A stretch of 64,000 bases of DNA from Cellvibrio sp. UBA7671 (lineage in GTDB: Bacteria > Pseudomonadota > Gammaproteobacteria > Pseudomonadales > Cellvibrionaceae). Positions 44,453 to 53,480 of this stretch are shown piece by piece (the stretch's first letter is position 1; each line of letters starts with the position of its first letter). The notes under the pieces were generated by a model. The model worked only from the letters and a program-made list of their open reading frames with translations, did no database searches and was not told where the DNA came from. The stretch is from positions 372,001-436,000 of the forward strand of contig DLHJ01000014.1 in the NCBI GenBank assembly GCA_002483145.1, written 5' to 3'. The position numbers were made by a program, and so were the translations under genes.

Positions 44453-44998
44453 TTAACTTTTATCCAGTGTGATCGAAGTTAAATTCAGGCGCGACAAAAG
44501 TGAAACAACTAATTCCTCAGGCTCCGCAGATACATCAAATAATTCTCCAAGACACCCATTGGCACCCGCTTGCAAAAGAGATCGCTCTTCCATAACAGTC
44601 GTCATCTCGAATTCCGATTCATTAAGCGCGCGTGCGCCTTGCCTAACCTGAATACGACGAAGATTTTCCTTCAGAGACAAAGTAAGTAGAAAGCAACACA
44701 GTTTACTGTGGGGAGCGATGACCCTCAGTTTCTGTTGCAAATCATGAAGCTCCTCCGGCGAGCGCCAGATATGATTGATAACAAAATGTTTATAGCCATT
44801 GCCCTGATGGTGTTCGATTAGTAGCGACAACATCGTATTCAGATATTCAACTTCATCGGGCGGTGGCGGGTTCATGGCGATAACATAATCGCCATCCAGC
44901 ATCACACATCCCTCTATTTGCTCCATGAGCGCTTCCGCAAGTGTTGACTTACCTATACCAAGAGGACCGTTAAGAATAATAATCATGCCGTTACTCAT
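44453..44998 (-). CDS. P-loop nucleotide kinase-like protein
   Basis: 181 aa. The Walker A motif GPLGIGKST at residues 11-19 follows a short hydrophobic strand (MIIILN), as in small AAA_33/shikimate-kinase-like enzymes. A later LKENLRRIQVRQG stretch could supply the LID arginines. It probably phosphorylates a small molecule or nucleotide; the substrate is unknown. It stands alone after the tRNA gene, on the opposite strand. Confidence 0.75.
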   Translation of the reverse strand: MSNGMIIILNGPLGIGKSTLAEALMEQIEGCVMLDGDYVIAMNPPPPDEVEYLNTMLSLLIEHHQGNGYKHFVINHIWRSPEELHDLQQKLRVIAPHSKLCCFLLTLSLKENLRRIQVRQGARALNESEFEMTTVMEERSLLQAGANGCLGELFDVSAEPEELVVSLLSRLNLTSITLDKS

Positions 44999-45065
44999 AC
45001 TTTATTTTCACGATAACTATAGGTATTTTTTGTAAATTGGATTAAGCAAAACCCATGACCAAAAA

Positions 45066-45410
45066 TTATGATGCTGTATTATTGTCAATATCCTGAAGTG
45101 GACGAATATCAATAACTCCTCGTGCGCGGGCACAAGGAGTATTTGAAACGAGTTCGATCACATCTTCCACACAGCTTGCTTCAATTACCGAAAACCCGGC
45201 AAGCGGGAGCTTGCGCACGGCGTATTCCTCTTCGGTAATTTCAAGATTGTAATTCCAATTGCGTACCGATGTAACTGCAGTTGTTACCGGCGCTACAAGA
45301 TTTCCGCGCGCCCGAATTATGTCGTCGTAGGCGAGCGCTTCCTGCTTTTCATTGTCGTTCAACGAATTCCATCCGTCTTCATCGCCATACGCAAGGCACA
45401 AAAATCTCAT
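45066..45410 (-). CDS. YCII-related (DGPF-type) domain protein
   Basis: 114 aa. The start MRFLCLAYGDEDGWNSL and the spacing to the C-terminal IDIRPLQ follow the YCII/DGPF family of small dimeric alpha/beta-barrel proteins that often accompany ECF sigma factors. The biochemical function is unknown. It lies 10 bp after the next upstream small gene, so the two form an operon. Confidence 0.75.
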   Translation of the reverse strand: MRFLCLAYGDEDGWNSLNDNEKQEALAYDDIIRARGNLVAPVTTAVTSVRNWNYNLEITEEEYAVRKLPLAGFSVIEASCVEDVIELVSNTPCARARGVIDIRPLQDIDNNTAS

Positions 45411-45420
45411 ATGGGTAAAC

Positions 45421-45663
45421 TCACGGCCAAGGCGCGGGAGTAACGCTCACGTATTGGGCTCCGCCCTCAGAAGGCTCAGGCTCCAAGGTTTGCGCATCGA
45501 GCCCACAAGCAATTTTGCGAAACTCCTCCTGCACACGAGCAAAGGCCTCCTTGTGTAGGGAATGTTCCTTGTTAGGGTTATTTTCAATAACCCATTCGAT
45601 CAGCGTGTTTATTTTACTGTTTAACTCCATAGCAAATGCCACTTTTTCCGGTGCTTTAGACAT
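45421..45663 (-). CDS. Small protein of unknown function
   Basis: 80 aa; the ATG has GGAG 6 nt upstream, which supports a real gene. The N-terminal 55 residues look helical (ELNSKINTLIEWVIENNPNK, KEAFARVQEEFRKIACG), and the tail is Pro/Glu-rich. I recognise no family. It is packed between a DUF2177 gene and the YCII gene on the same strand, suggesting a three-gene transcript. Confidence 0.65.
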   Translation of the reverse strand: MSKAPEKVAFAMELNSKINTLIEWVIENNPNKEHSLHKEAFARVQEEFRKIACGLDAQTLEPEPSEGGAQYVSVTPAPWP

Positions 45664-45687
45664 CACCTACTCCACTATCAATGAATG

Positions 45688-46092
45688 TTAATATCCGGCA
45701 AATATTCTTGCCGCATAAAATCCTGCCAACGCAGAAATGGCACTGACAAAGGCGCCCCACGCCATATCAACTAACGTGAGGGATAAAGACCAACCTTTTA
45801 ATGTCGCCATATTGGTCAAGTCATAACTGCCATAGGCAATAACACCTAATCCCAAACCCAGACCGACAGCCATCAACCAGTTTTGCTCACGCAATGCCGG
45901 GCTGATCGCAAATAAAACCAACCCCGCGAGATACAGCATATAAAAAATTATTGCCGGAACGATTCTGATTTCTACAGCCATGAGCTCCCCCATGTGTGAT
46001 TGATAGAAACTTTTAGCGATAAGGGTTAACCAAACAAAGTCCATTACACAAAATACAACCGCCGCACCGAGATAAGCAGCAATGTAGGGCAT
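45688..46092 (-). CDS. DUF2177 membrane protein
   Basis: 134 aa with four predicted transmembrane helices. FCVMDFVWLTLIAKSFYQ, YGSYDLTNMATLKGWSLSLT and VDMAWGAF match the DUF2177 family of inner-membrane proteins. The role is unknown. It is the first gene of the small cluster with the 80-aa protein and the YCII protein. Confidence 0.82.
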   Translation of the reverse strand: MPYIAAYLGAAVVFCVMDFVWLTLIAKSFYQSHMGELMAVEIRIVPAIIFYMLYLAGLVLFAISPALREQNWLMAVGLGLGLGVIAYGSYDLTNMATLKGWSLSLTLVDMAWGAFVSAISALAGFYAARIFAGY

Positions 46093-46212
46093 AGAAATTC
46101 ACCATCACAAATTGATAATGATCGCAGCCGGGAGAAAAAAGGTCTGTGCGGTAGCTAACGTGAAAGGAGAAATCGACTCATTCGTTGCAGGTATTGATAG
46201 AGAGAGTAAATA

Positions 46213-49200
46213 CTAATGAAAATCGCGCGATTTTAACGACAATGAATCAATACGCGCTGAATAGTCATGTAATTGGCCTGCGATAACATGAACCACCGGG
46301 CTGGAAACATTATCGTTATTCACTTCAACTGTGCCTTTGATTAACAATAATCTGGACGTCAGTAAAGCTTGGCGAAAGGTTTCCTGGGTGCCCTTCCAGA
46401 TAATGACATTAATATTGCCTGTTTCATCTTCCAGCGTTAAAAACAAAGCACCACTGGCAGTGCCGGGGCGCTGCCGCCCGGTCACCAAACCGGCGACGCG
46501 GACAAAACTGCCGTGGCGGAGATCTTTAAGCTCGGAGTATGTTTTACAGCGGTTAAATGGATATTCATTTCGCAGCAATGACATTAAATGCGGGCGCAAA
46601 CTCAAGCCTAGCGTATCGTAGTCATTCAACACATCCTGCTCAACTGTGGGGGCAGTCGTAAACAAATCATCCTGATCAGTAGTTTCTGCATGATCCAGGA
46701 ATTCAGAAAAAGAATTAATTGCCGCTGCTGCCCAACGCGATGCATGCCTGTCACCGGTTAAGCTGCGCAATACATCGGCAGATGCAAGATATTGCAAATC
46801 GATGGCCGTTAAAGTTGAGCGCCGAGAAAGATCTTTCAGCGAGTCGAATGGTTTTTCAGCTCGCCAGACCTCCAACAATTGTGCCTTGTTGTGATCCAGA
46901 TTTTTTATTTCACAAAAACCCAAACGTATTCCAAATGGATGAGAGGAAACAGAATGTGCAACCTTTTCCAATCGATGCTCATAGTGACTGCAATTAATAT
47001 CCACCGGCAATACTGCAATATCATGGCGCCGCGCATCTTGAATCAATTGCGACGGCGAATAAAATCCCATCGGCTGACTATTTAATAACGCACAATAAAA
47101 TGCTGCAGGATGATGGCATTTTATCCAGGATGATGCATAAGCCAGCAGCGCAAAACTCGCAGAATGTGACTCGGGAAATCCGTAGCCACCAAAACCTTTT
47201 ACTTGCTCAAACAAGCGAACGGCAAAATCCATTTCGTAACCACCTTGCAACATCCCATCAATAAATTTTTTCTCAAATTTCATTAACGTACTGTTTTTCC
47301 CCCAACTTGCCATAGCGCGACGCAACTGATCTGCTTCGCCGCCGGTAAAACCGGCGGCCACCATCGCAAGGCGAATGACCTGCTCTTGAAAAATAGGAAT
47401 TCCAAACGTTGCGCCTAATACTTCTTTTATCGCATCATTGGGCGAGTCGTCGTCTTCAAGTCCATTCCTACGCCGCAGATAGGGATGCACCATGCCACCT
47501 TGAATTGGACCGGGGCGAACAATCGCAATTTGTACTACCAAATCATAAAACTTTCTCGGCTTCAAACGCGGCAACATCGACATTTGCGCACGCGACTCAA
47601 CCTGAAAAGTTCCTACGCTATCGCCTGCGCACAGCATTTCATAGGTAGCAGGATCTTCAGGTTCAATATCCTTTAACGATTGAATTGCCGGATTGTAGCT
47701 GTGGATATAATCGAGTGCCTTGCGCAATACCGTCAGCATCCCCAATGCCAGCACATCAACTTTGAGCAAACGCATAGCTTCGAGATCTTCTTTATCCCAT
47801 TGGATTAAGGTGCGATCTGGCATGGATGCATTTTCAATAGGAACCAAATCGCTAATTTTATCTTGCGCAATAATAAATCCCCCCACATGTTGGGATAAAT
47901 GTCGGGGAAAACCGAGAATCTGGCTTACCAAAATAAAAAAATGCTTCAACACTTGTTGTTGCACTTGCAAACCGGAAGCTTCAATTCGTTTAACAAGATC
48001 GACAGGCTTATCCCACCATGCGAGCGACTTTGCCAGTAAATCAACCAATGTATCTTCCATACCCAAGGCTTTACCCACATCACGCACAGCACTGCGTGAA
48101 CGATAAGTGATAACAGTCGCTGCAATAGCGGCGCGCTCACGCCCGTATTTCGTGTAGATATATTGGATAACTTCTTCGCGGCGGGAATGTTCAAAATCCA
48201 CATCAATATCCGGTGGCTCATCCCGCTCTTTGGAAAGAAAGCGCTCAAATAGGACCTTGATTTTGTCAGGTGAAATTTCTGTAATGAACAAGCAATAACA
48301 CACCACACTATTGGCTGCAGAACCTCGCCCTTGGCATAAAATATTCTGCTGACGAGCAAACTGCACAATGTCATAAACGGTTAAGAAAAAATATTCGTAG
48401 CTTTCTTCTTCAATTAAACGCAATTCTTTTTCAATTGTTTCTTCTACATGAGAAGGAACGCCATTGGGCCAACGATCATGTTTTCCATAGTCGACTAGCT
48501 TGCGTAAATATTGAATGGGCGTGTAATTTTCAGGAACTAACTCTTCAGGATATTGATAACACAACTCTTCCATAGAAAAAGTACACAAATCAGCGATTGT
48601 GCAAGTCTCCTGCAATAACGTATCAGGATATAGCCGCGCCAATTGCTCAAGGGATTTAAGATAAGCTTCGGCATTAGGTTCAAGCCGTGTGCCCAGCTCA
48701 TCTATAGAAGTATTGTGCCGAATAGCAGTGAGGGTATCTTGTAGTGGTTTGCGCTCTTTGCTGTGCATCAACGCATGGCCACACGCAACCAGCGGAATAT
48801 TTTTCTTGCGACTGAGCGCCAACCAGCGCGGAAATACTTCTTGCTCCCCACCCCATAATTGATGATCAATACCAATCCATAACCGATGTTTAAAGGCGTT
48901 ATAGAGTTGATCGATCACCGTTTCCGGTTCGATAATATCGCTGCCTAATTGCCCCAACCAGATGATTAAACAATGCTGCAAGCGGAAGCGCAGATCTTCA
49001 AAATGCGCTTCATATTCGCCCTTGGATGCACGGCGACGCGCAAGCGTGATAAAACCAGAGAGTTCCGCATAAGCAGTGCGCGTCGGAGCAAGTACGACCA
49101 AACGCATGCCATTACTGAGCGTAAAACGGCTACCTACAATTAATTTAAACTCCAACTCTTTCGCTGCAACAAAGGCCTTTACAACACCAGCCAATGAACA

Positions 49201-49323
49201 CTCATCGGTAATCGCAATCGCGTCATAACCTAATTCAGCAGCGCGATGCACATATTCCGGCGGATGCGAAGCACCGGTAAGAAACGTAAAATTGGTCGTG
49301 CTGAATAAATGGGCGTAGCGCAT
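46213..49323 (-). CDS. dnaE2: Error-prone DNA polymerase DnaE2 (ImuC)
   Basis: 1036 aa, a C-family polymerase of the SOS mutasome that performs translesion synthesis. It has an N-terminal PHP domain (TGASHPPEYVHRAAELGYDA), palm-domain motifs GRGSAANS (332-339) and the catalytic PDIDVDFE (371-378), a helix-hairpin-helix region, and a C-terminal OB domain (RHGSFVRVAGLVTGRQRPGT). It is shorter than replicative DnaE (about 1160 aa), as expected. It is third in imuA-imuB-dnaE2 and starts 6 bp after the imuB stop, downstream of a LexA box. Confidence 0.96.
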   Translation of the reverse strand: MRYAHLFSTTNFTFLTGASHPPEYVHRAAELGYDAIAITDECSLAGVVKAFVAAKELEFKLIVGSRFTLSNGMRLVVLAPTRTAYAELSGFITLARRRASKGEYEAHFEDLRFRLQHCLIIWLGQLGSDIIEPETVIDQLYNAFKHRLWIGIDHQLWGGEQEVFPRWLALSRKKNIPLVACGHALMHSKERKPLQDTLTAIRHNTSIDELGTRLEPNAEAYLKSLEQLARLYPDTLLQETCTIADLCTFSMEELCYQYPEELVPENYTPIQYLRKLVDYGKHDRWPNGVPSHVEETIEKELRLIEEESYEYFFLTVYDIVQFARQQNILCQGRGSAANSVVCYCLFITEISPDKIKVLFERFLSKERDEPPDIDVDFEHSRREEVIQYIYTKYGRERAAIAATVITYRSRSAVRDVGKALGMEDTLVDLLAKSLAWWDKPVDLVKRIEASGLQVQQQVLKHFFILVSQILGFPRHLSQHVGGFIIAQDKISDLVPIENASMPDRTLIQWDKEDLEAMRLLKVDVLALGMLTVLRKALDYIHSYNPAIQSLKDIEPEDPATYEMLCAGDSVGTFQVESRAQMSMLPRLKPRKFYDLVVQIAIVRPGPIQGGMVHPYLRRRNGLEDDDSPNDAIKEVLGATFGIPIFQEQVIRLAMVAAGFTGGEADQLRRAMASWGKNSTLMKFEKKFIDGMLQGGYEMDFAVRLFEQVKGFGGYGFPESHSASFALLAYASSWIKCHHPAAFYCALLNSQPMGFYSPSQLIQDARRHDIAVLPVDINCSHYEHRLEKVAHSVSSHPFGIRLGFCEIKNLDHNKAQLLEVWRAEKPFDSLKDLSRRSTLTAIDLQYLASADVLRSLTGDRHASRWAAAAINSFSEFLDHAETTDQDDLFTTAPTVEQDVLNDYDTLGLSLRPHLMSLLRNEYPFNRCKTYSELKDLRHGSFVRVAGLVTGRQRPGTASGALFLTLEDETGNINVIIWKGTQETFRQALLTSRLLLIKGTVEVNNDNVSSPVVHVIAGQLHDYSARIDSLSLKSRDFH

Positions 49324-49329
49324 GGAAAA

Positions 49330-50850
49330 CTACCCGTAAATACCTTGCACAAACCACTGCTTTTTGTGCAAATCGCGAAACACCCAGAGGCGCACATAAT
49401 CGTTGCGCTGTGCTAAAAAATAATCGCGCGCACTTGGCGCTTTCCACCAATTACCTTGCAAGCGCTCAGGGCCAGAGAGCAAGGTTAAATATCCACGCCA
49501 ATACAATCCCCGCTTGCGCACTTCAATTTCAATCGGCGATTTAAATAACCAACACGGCCGCAGCGATGCTAAATGGCGATCTGGCAATTTCTGGTTAGAT
49601 GGCTGGTTAAGTGCAATGAGCTGATTGCTTTCTTCGGGAATATAACTATCGCGGTAGCTGAGCTTGTAAATACAGGCATCACCCAAGCGGGCTTTTAACT
49701 TTGCAGCGGTCGTCGTAAATGCCTGGCTATTATGTTTGCGCCTGGAATCAAACTCCAACAATTGCGAGTGCGTTTGAATGGGCTGGATATTGCGACAACT
49801 CAATGTGAGCGTATCCACCTCAAAAGGAAGGTCGCGGTTTTCCAATTGGATCAAGGTGAGGTCAAAAAATAATTGCCAGTGGCTTTGCGCTGTATCGGCG
49901 TAAATCGGCATAACCTCTTTGCTGTGATAAATATCGGCCAGCGTCCATTCAATTTGATGGGTTTCCCATTGGCGCTTGCGTAAAAAATCGGCTAATTGCT
50001 GCAACAAATGTTCGACCGGCACTTGCAGCTGGTCAATTTGATGGATGGGATATTCAAACTGGATTTCTTCATTAAAAAACTCCTGCGGCTTGTACATCAC
50101 CACCGGTTTTTCAAATAATGACGATTGCTGAAAATCCTGGTCGATACCAAAAATATCGCATAGTGTTTTTGCGAACTCTTGCCCGAACCGCTTTTTGATA
50201 CTGCTGATCGATTGCGCCGCAATTTGCCGTGCAATATCACCGAAAGTTACAAAACCGGTTTTTTCCAGTGCATCGACTTGTGCGGGATAATCATGCAATA
50301 ACTGAATTGGCAATCGCTGTAATCGCTCAACAAAAACCAGTTTGCTTTCATCGCCCTGAATATCGTAATGGACAAAAGATAATAGCCAAGCCGCTTTTGC
50401 CGAGTGCGCCAAACCTATCGCCAAAGTTACATTTTTTACCGCGAAAAATTGCAGAACTTTTTCAACAAACGCGTGCACACCACCAAACAACATTAAGCAG
50501 CTGGAAATTTCCAACAACAAGCCCGACAGGGGAACCTGCTTGCTCGCATAGGTTTCGATATAAGGGGTAAACGCATACAACTGAGCTGAAAGTTCAGCTA
50601 ATAACCGCTGCTCAGATGAAAGATCGCGCTCTTGATGAACACATCCACTCAATAGCTGCGCGGTCGATGCATCCATGCCCTGCACTACACCTCTGGCTAT
50701 AGCTGCAGCATTTGCCCAGATCACATGCCGCTGCTCAAGAATTGCTAAAGCGGCATCCTGGTGGAGATCAATCGCAAGCGCGTGGGCAGGTAAATCCGGC
50801 AAGCGCAGCGCGAGCCAAAGGCGATCTGGACGAGAAGCTGCTCGCATCAT
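49330..50850 (-). CDS. imuB: ImuB, inactive Y-family polymerase-like mutasome protein
   Basis: 506 aa. The fold is that of a Y-family polymerase, but the metal-binding acidic residues are absent: LWLALRLPDLPAHAL stands where DFDxF would be, and EISSCLMLFGG replaces the SxDE motif. ImuB is known to bridge the beta clamp and DnaE2 rather than to polymerise. The C-terminal part (LRPCWLFKSPIEIEVRKRGL, YFLAQRNDYVRLWVFRDLHK) is typical. The ATG overlaps the imuA stop by one base (TAATG). Confidence 0.93.
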   Translation of the reverse strand: MMRAASRPDRLWLALRLPDLPAHALAIDLHQDAALAILEQRHVIWANAAAIARGVVQGMDASTAQLLSGCVHQERDLSSEQRLLAELSAQLYAFTPYIETYASKQVPLSGLLLEISSCLMLFGGVHAFVEKVLQFFAVKNVTLAIGLAHSAKAAWLLSFVHYDIQGDESKLVFVERLQRLPIQLLHDYPAQVDALEKTGFVTFGDIARQIAAQSISSIKKRFGQEFAKTLCDIFGIDQDFQQSSLFEKPVVMYKPQEFFNEEIQFEYPIHQIDQLQVPVEHLLQQLADFLRKRQWETHQIEWTLADIYHSKEVMPIYADTAQSHWQLFFDLTLIQLENRDLPFEVDTLTLSCRNIQPIQTHSQLLEFDSRRKHNSQAFTTTAAKLKARLGDACIYKLSYRDSYIPEESNQLIALNQPSNQKLPDRHLASLRPCWLFKSPIEIEVRKRGLYWRGYLTLLSGPERLQGNWWKAPSARDYFLAQRNDYVRLWVFRDLHKKQWFVQGIYG

Positions 50851-51611
50851 TACTTACGGCCACGCCGCCCTCCGCGCTGGGGCCGAAGATGAACCACATT
50901 GGATTTGGGCTTGCCGGTTTGATCCAGCAAATGATGCGGCGCAAAACCTTGCCAATTATGTGGCAGCGGCAATAACACCGGCTGCATAAGCGCAGCCAGC
51001 TCACCTTTTTGTTTGAAGATACGCACCTGCAAATCCTGCGCTTGCAGGCTAATGGTCAGGCGCAAACTGGCTGGTGAACTTTGCTCGGCAGCTGCCGCCG
51101 GGCGAAATAACACATACAAACCCTGCCCTTCTGTCGCCGCCAATTGGCATTTGCGCAGCTCCGTGTAATTCAAAGATTGCGTTGGCTGCCACGCCAACAC
51201 CGCCTCGCAGGCAGTGGCGCGGGTCAGCTCAATAAAACTGAACAGGAAATCAGCCTTGTTGCTGCTCTCCACTACCAATACCCGTTCCAGATCTATCCCC
51301 GCCTTGATCAAGGCTTGCGCAAAAGGCATGCAGGGAGGGTTGAGCAATACAATCAAACCCTGTGTATCAGTTAATGCCGGAGTCAACAAAAGCCATTCCG
51401 ATTGCACAAAACCCTGCTGACAGACCTCAACCAAATTAGCGGACGGCCAGCCGCCACCCAGCAACTGCGCATTCAGCTCGCTATAGCCCGTATCCCGCGT
51501 AGGTGATGGCGCGAGCCTGTGCGAGCCACCGCGCCAGATATCGCGACGGCAAAGCAATTGCTCCAAATCCGGGACGCTTGTCAGCGGATTATCGGGGGGA
51601 TTGGGGGTCAT
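50850..51611 (-). CDS. imuA: ImuA, RecA-like mutasome accessory protein
   Basis: 253 aa. The RecA/SulA-like core is recognisable by GYSELNAQLLGGGWPSANLV, which corresponds to the RecA Walker A region but lacks the GKT. The basic C-terminal tail (VVHLRPQRGGRRGRK) may contact DNA or partners. ImuA is required for DnaE2-dependent mutagenesis. It is the first gene of the operon, 25-45 bp from a LexA box. Confidence 0.92.
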   Translation of the reverse strand: MTPNPPDNPLTSVPDLEQLLCRRDIWRGGSHRLAPSPTRDTGYSELNAQLLGGGWPSANLVEVCQQGFVQSEWLLLTPALTDTQGLIVLLNPPCMPFAQALIKAGIDLERVLVVESSNKADFLFSFIELTRATACEAVLAWQPTQSLNYTELRKCQLAATEGQGLYVLFRPAAAAEQSSPASLRLTISLQAQDLQVRIFKQKGELAALMQPVLLPLPHNWQGFAPHHLLDQTGKPKSNVVHLRPQRGGRRGRK

Positions 51612-51635
51612 AGTGGAGGTTTTTCAGGACTCGAT

Positions 51636-51655
51636 AACTGTATTGATATACAGTA
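51636..51655. promoter_or_regulatory. LexA (SOS) box
   Basis: The core CTGTATTGATATACAG at 51638-51653 matches CTGT-N8-ACAG and continues as AA...TA, close to the gammaproteobacterial consensus. It lies just upstream of imuA in the 201-bp divergent gap and could also affect the nuclease gene starting at 51813. Confidence 0.93.
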
Positions 51656-51812
51656 TAGTGGCAACCCCCTGATCAGCGTCAAGCAAAAGCATTAGACTAT
51701 TTTGCGCTAATCGAATCGCTCAATTGGGGTTGTATTATTTAACGTTCAACAAAATGTCTTGTGACAATATGTTTTATAAATAAGGCCTTCGATCGCCTGG
51801 ATTTACGCAGCA

Positions 51813-53480
51813 ATGAGCCAATCAATAACAAACACAGCTGATCTCGCAGCGGATTATTACCTGACTAACTTCCAGTTTTTGGTGGATTGGGTATCGCAGC
51901 GCTATGCGGATTTACTCAGCGCCGACGAACTCCATTTTCTTGCTTGCTTCCAACAATTACCGCGCACCAGCCAATGCTTATTAGTGCGCTTATCCAGCCG
52001 TAAAGGCCCGTTATTTCGCTACGATAAATTGCACTATGCCGAGATAGAATCCATCGAACAGGCGGCGACTGAATTAATTGCAGTCGGTTTGCTCAGCGAT
52101 AACGCCTTGCTCAGTATTGATGAAGTCGCAAACCTGCTTACCAAAGCCGAATTGCTCAGCCTGTTCATGGAGCATTTGCAGGGAGCAAAACAGGCGCGCA
52201 AAGAAGAATTAATTGCACAACTAATCGCACAATTGCCTGAATCAAAAACCTGGGAAGACTGGACGAACCATCAACTTGGCAAAACTTATCGGCTGGATAA
52301 CCAAGCCATTATCAGCACCTTATTGTTATTATTTTTTGGCAATGCCTATCAAGACCTCACCGAATTTGTATTGCAGGATTTGGGCTTGTATCGCTATGAA
52401 AATTACACTATCGATCACCAGCACCGCATTTTTAAAAATCGCGCCGAGTTGGAACAATACCAACAATTAATCCAGTTGCGTGATGAACTGCAGCTCGCAG
52501 CTGAAGTAGAACATTTGGCGAATCTTGCCAATCGCATTCCCGCGCAGCTAAACCATGCAGGCTTGCAGCGGCGCCGTGCGCGCTTGTGCAATCAATTAGC
52601 CTATGAACTGGAGCGTGCAAACGAGCACACACTCGCACTCCAACTTTATTGCCAGAGCCATTTACCGCCTGCGCGCGAACGTCGAATCCGCCTATTGGAA
52701 AAACAGGGTGATATTGCGGGTGCATGGCAACTGCTTGGTGAAGTGTTGAATTCACCTTGCGATGAACATGAGCTACAAGTTGCCCAACGGATGGCGCCGC
52801 GCCTTGCTAAAAAAGTGGGCGAAACTATTGCCAAACAAACACGCGCTCCGGTTATTGAGCAACAATTAATCCTGCCACAATTAGTTGATGAAAATAACAA
52901 TATTCTGCGTGTTGAAGAAGTCGTTCGGCAATTTGCCCACACCGACGAATCGCCCTGCTTTTATGTCGAGAATTTATTACTGACCGGTTTATTTGGTTTG
53001 TGGTTATGGCCGGAAATGTTTCGCGGCATTGATGGCGCTTTTGCCAATCCGTTTCAAGCAGCGCCGCTGGATTTGTATCAGGAAAATTTTGTTAACAATC
53101 GCCCCGGCATTCAGCAATTGTGGCAATTATTGGATGACAACCAACATCACGATCATATCCGTGAATTCTGGCGCGATAAAAACGGCGTGGCCAATCATTT
53201 TGTGAGCTGGCAATTTTTAGAACAGGAGCTGTTTGATCTCGCGCTCCAGACAATTCCTGCCGCACATTTGAAAGCCATTTTTAAACGCTTGCTATTTGAT
53301 ATTAAAAGCAACCGCAGCGGCTTGCCCGATTTAATCCAGTTTTTTCCTTCCTCTAATAACTATCGAATGATTGAAGTGAAAGGCCCGGGCGACCGCATTC
53401 AAGACAACCAACAGCGCTGGCTGGATTATTTTGCCGCAAACACAATCCCCGCCGAGGTTTGGTATGTTAACTGGCAATAA
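51813..53480 (+). CDS. FAN1-like nuclease with VRR-NUC domain
   Basis: 555 aa. The C-terminal VRR-NUC domain holds the PD-(D/E)XK active site as LPDLIQFF (Asp506), then IEVKGPGDRIQ (Glu521, Lys523, Gln530). The N-terminal 400 residues correspond to the SAP/TPR-like part of bacterial FAN1 proteins (LVRLSSRKGPLFRYDKLHYA, LCNQLAYELERANEHTLALQ). FAN1 cleaves branched DNA and interstrand cross-links. It overlaps the following helicase gene by 17 nt and is divergent from the SOS-regulated imu operon. Confidence 0.92.
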   Translation: MSQSITNTADLAADYYLTNFQFLVDWVSQRYADLLSADELHFLACFQQLPRTSQCLLVRLSSRKGPLFRYDKLHYAEIESIEQAATELIAVGLLSDNALLSIDEVANLLTKAELLSLFMEHLQGAKQARKEELIAQLIAQLPESKTWEDWTNHQLGKTYRLDNQAIISTLLLLFFGNAYQDLTEFVLQDLGLYRYENYTIDHQHRIFKNRAELEQYQQLIQLRDELQLAAEVEHLANLANRIPAQLNHAGLQRRRARLCNQLAYELERANEHTLALQLYCQSHLPPARERRIRLLEKQGDIAGAWQLLGEVLNSPCDEHELQVAQRMAPRLAKKVGETIAKQTRAPVIEQQLILPQLVDENNNILRVEEVVRQFAHTDESPCFYVENLLLTGLFGLWLWPEMFRGIDGAFANPFQAAPLDLYQENFVNNRPGIQQLWQLLDDNQHHDHIREFWRDKNGVANHFVSWQFLEQELFDLALQTIPAAHLKAIFKRLLFDIKSNRSGLPDLIQFFPSSNNYRMIEVKGPGDRIQDNQQRWLDYFAANTIPAEVWYVNWQ

